Below are positions 27,540 to 27,558 of a stretch of DNA of 27,558 nucleotides, piece after piece; position 1 is the stretch's first letter; the number at the start of each line of letters is the position of its first letter. The translations under genes and the position numbers were made by a program. Below the pieces are notes generated by a model. The model had not been told where the DNA came from. It ran no database searches and saw only the letters and a list, made by a program, of their open reading frames with translations. Source of the DNA: Duncaniella freteri (lineage in GTDB: Bacteria > Bacteroidota > Bacteroidia > Bacteroidales > Muribaculaceae); NCBI RefSeq assembly GCF_004766125.1, contig NZ_SJSA01000005.1, positions 1 to 27,558 of the forward strand, written 5' to 3'.

Positions 27540-27558
27540 AGCCGACGGCGACAAATAC

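Overview
The window is the structural part of a Mu-like (DUF935 portal, Mu gpF-type head protein) contractile-tailed prophage or phage, almost certainly from the Bacteroidales. The evidence is the set of families present: DUF935 portal, gp36/DUF1320, DUF2586-type sheath, DUF4376, and fibre N-termini of the Bacteroides phage type. Several promoters also resemble the Bacteroides form (TTTG, about 20 nt, then TAnnTTTG), and Shine-Dalgarno sites are mostly absent. No transposase, integrase, repressor or host gene is identifiable inside the window, so the Mu-like label rests on the head genes. The transposition genes would lie outside; the truncated gene at the left edge could be one of them.

Layout: two gene arms diverge from a control region at about 18.5-18.97 kb. 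The leftward (minus) arm runs from 18468 to about 3 kb. In order it holds prohead protease/scaffold, major capsid protein, amidase, a holin- or spanin-like membrane protein, a u-spanin-like lipoprotein, a small basic protein, tail sheath, tail tube, tail chaperone G with a frameshifted GT, tape measure, a tail connector-like protein, gp25 wedge, a LysM/X-like protein, baseplate J, an I-like protein, three fibre genes, a DUF4376 fibre chaperone and a D12-class adenine methyltransferase. The rightward (plus) arm holds small and large terminase, a short unknown gene, gp36, baseplate hub, spike (V), a second gp25, a second X-like protein, two fibre-like proteins with a shared C-terminal domain, portal and the gpF-like minor head protein, which runs to the window end. 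Neither arm could build a particle alone. Hub and spike are only in the plus arm, sheath, tube and J only in the minus arm, and the gp25/X pair is in both.

The control region has exact dyad symmetry. A 31-bp perfect palindrome is flanked at equal distances by inverted CAACTTTGCA boxes, which suggests one switch drives both arms. An initiator-type tRNA-Met is the first product of the leftward transcript, followed by a GC-rich terminator or attenuator ahead of the capsid genes.

From 2.8 kb to the left edge lies an accessory/early region: a small HTH protein, a thymidylate-synthase-family gene broken by an in-frame TAA, a stem-loop, iterated operator-like repeats, a tRNA-like element and several small unknown genes, one of them on the opposite strand. 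A structured intergenic region (2837-2966) separates it from the methyltransferase. A 48-residue membrane protein with its own promoter is inserted on the plus strand in the middle of the leftward tail operon, like a lysogeny-expressed moron.

At least eight protein-coding reading frames are broken by one-base gains or losses in short homopolymers (fibres, portal, gpF, small genes). I read these mainly as sequencing error or recent decay. By contrast, the A AAA AAC -1 shift in the tail chaperone gene looks programmed.
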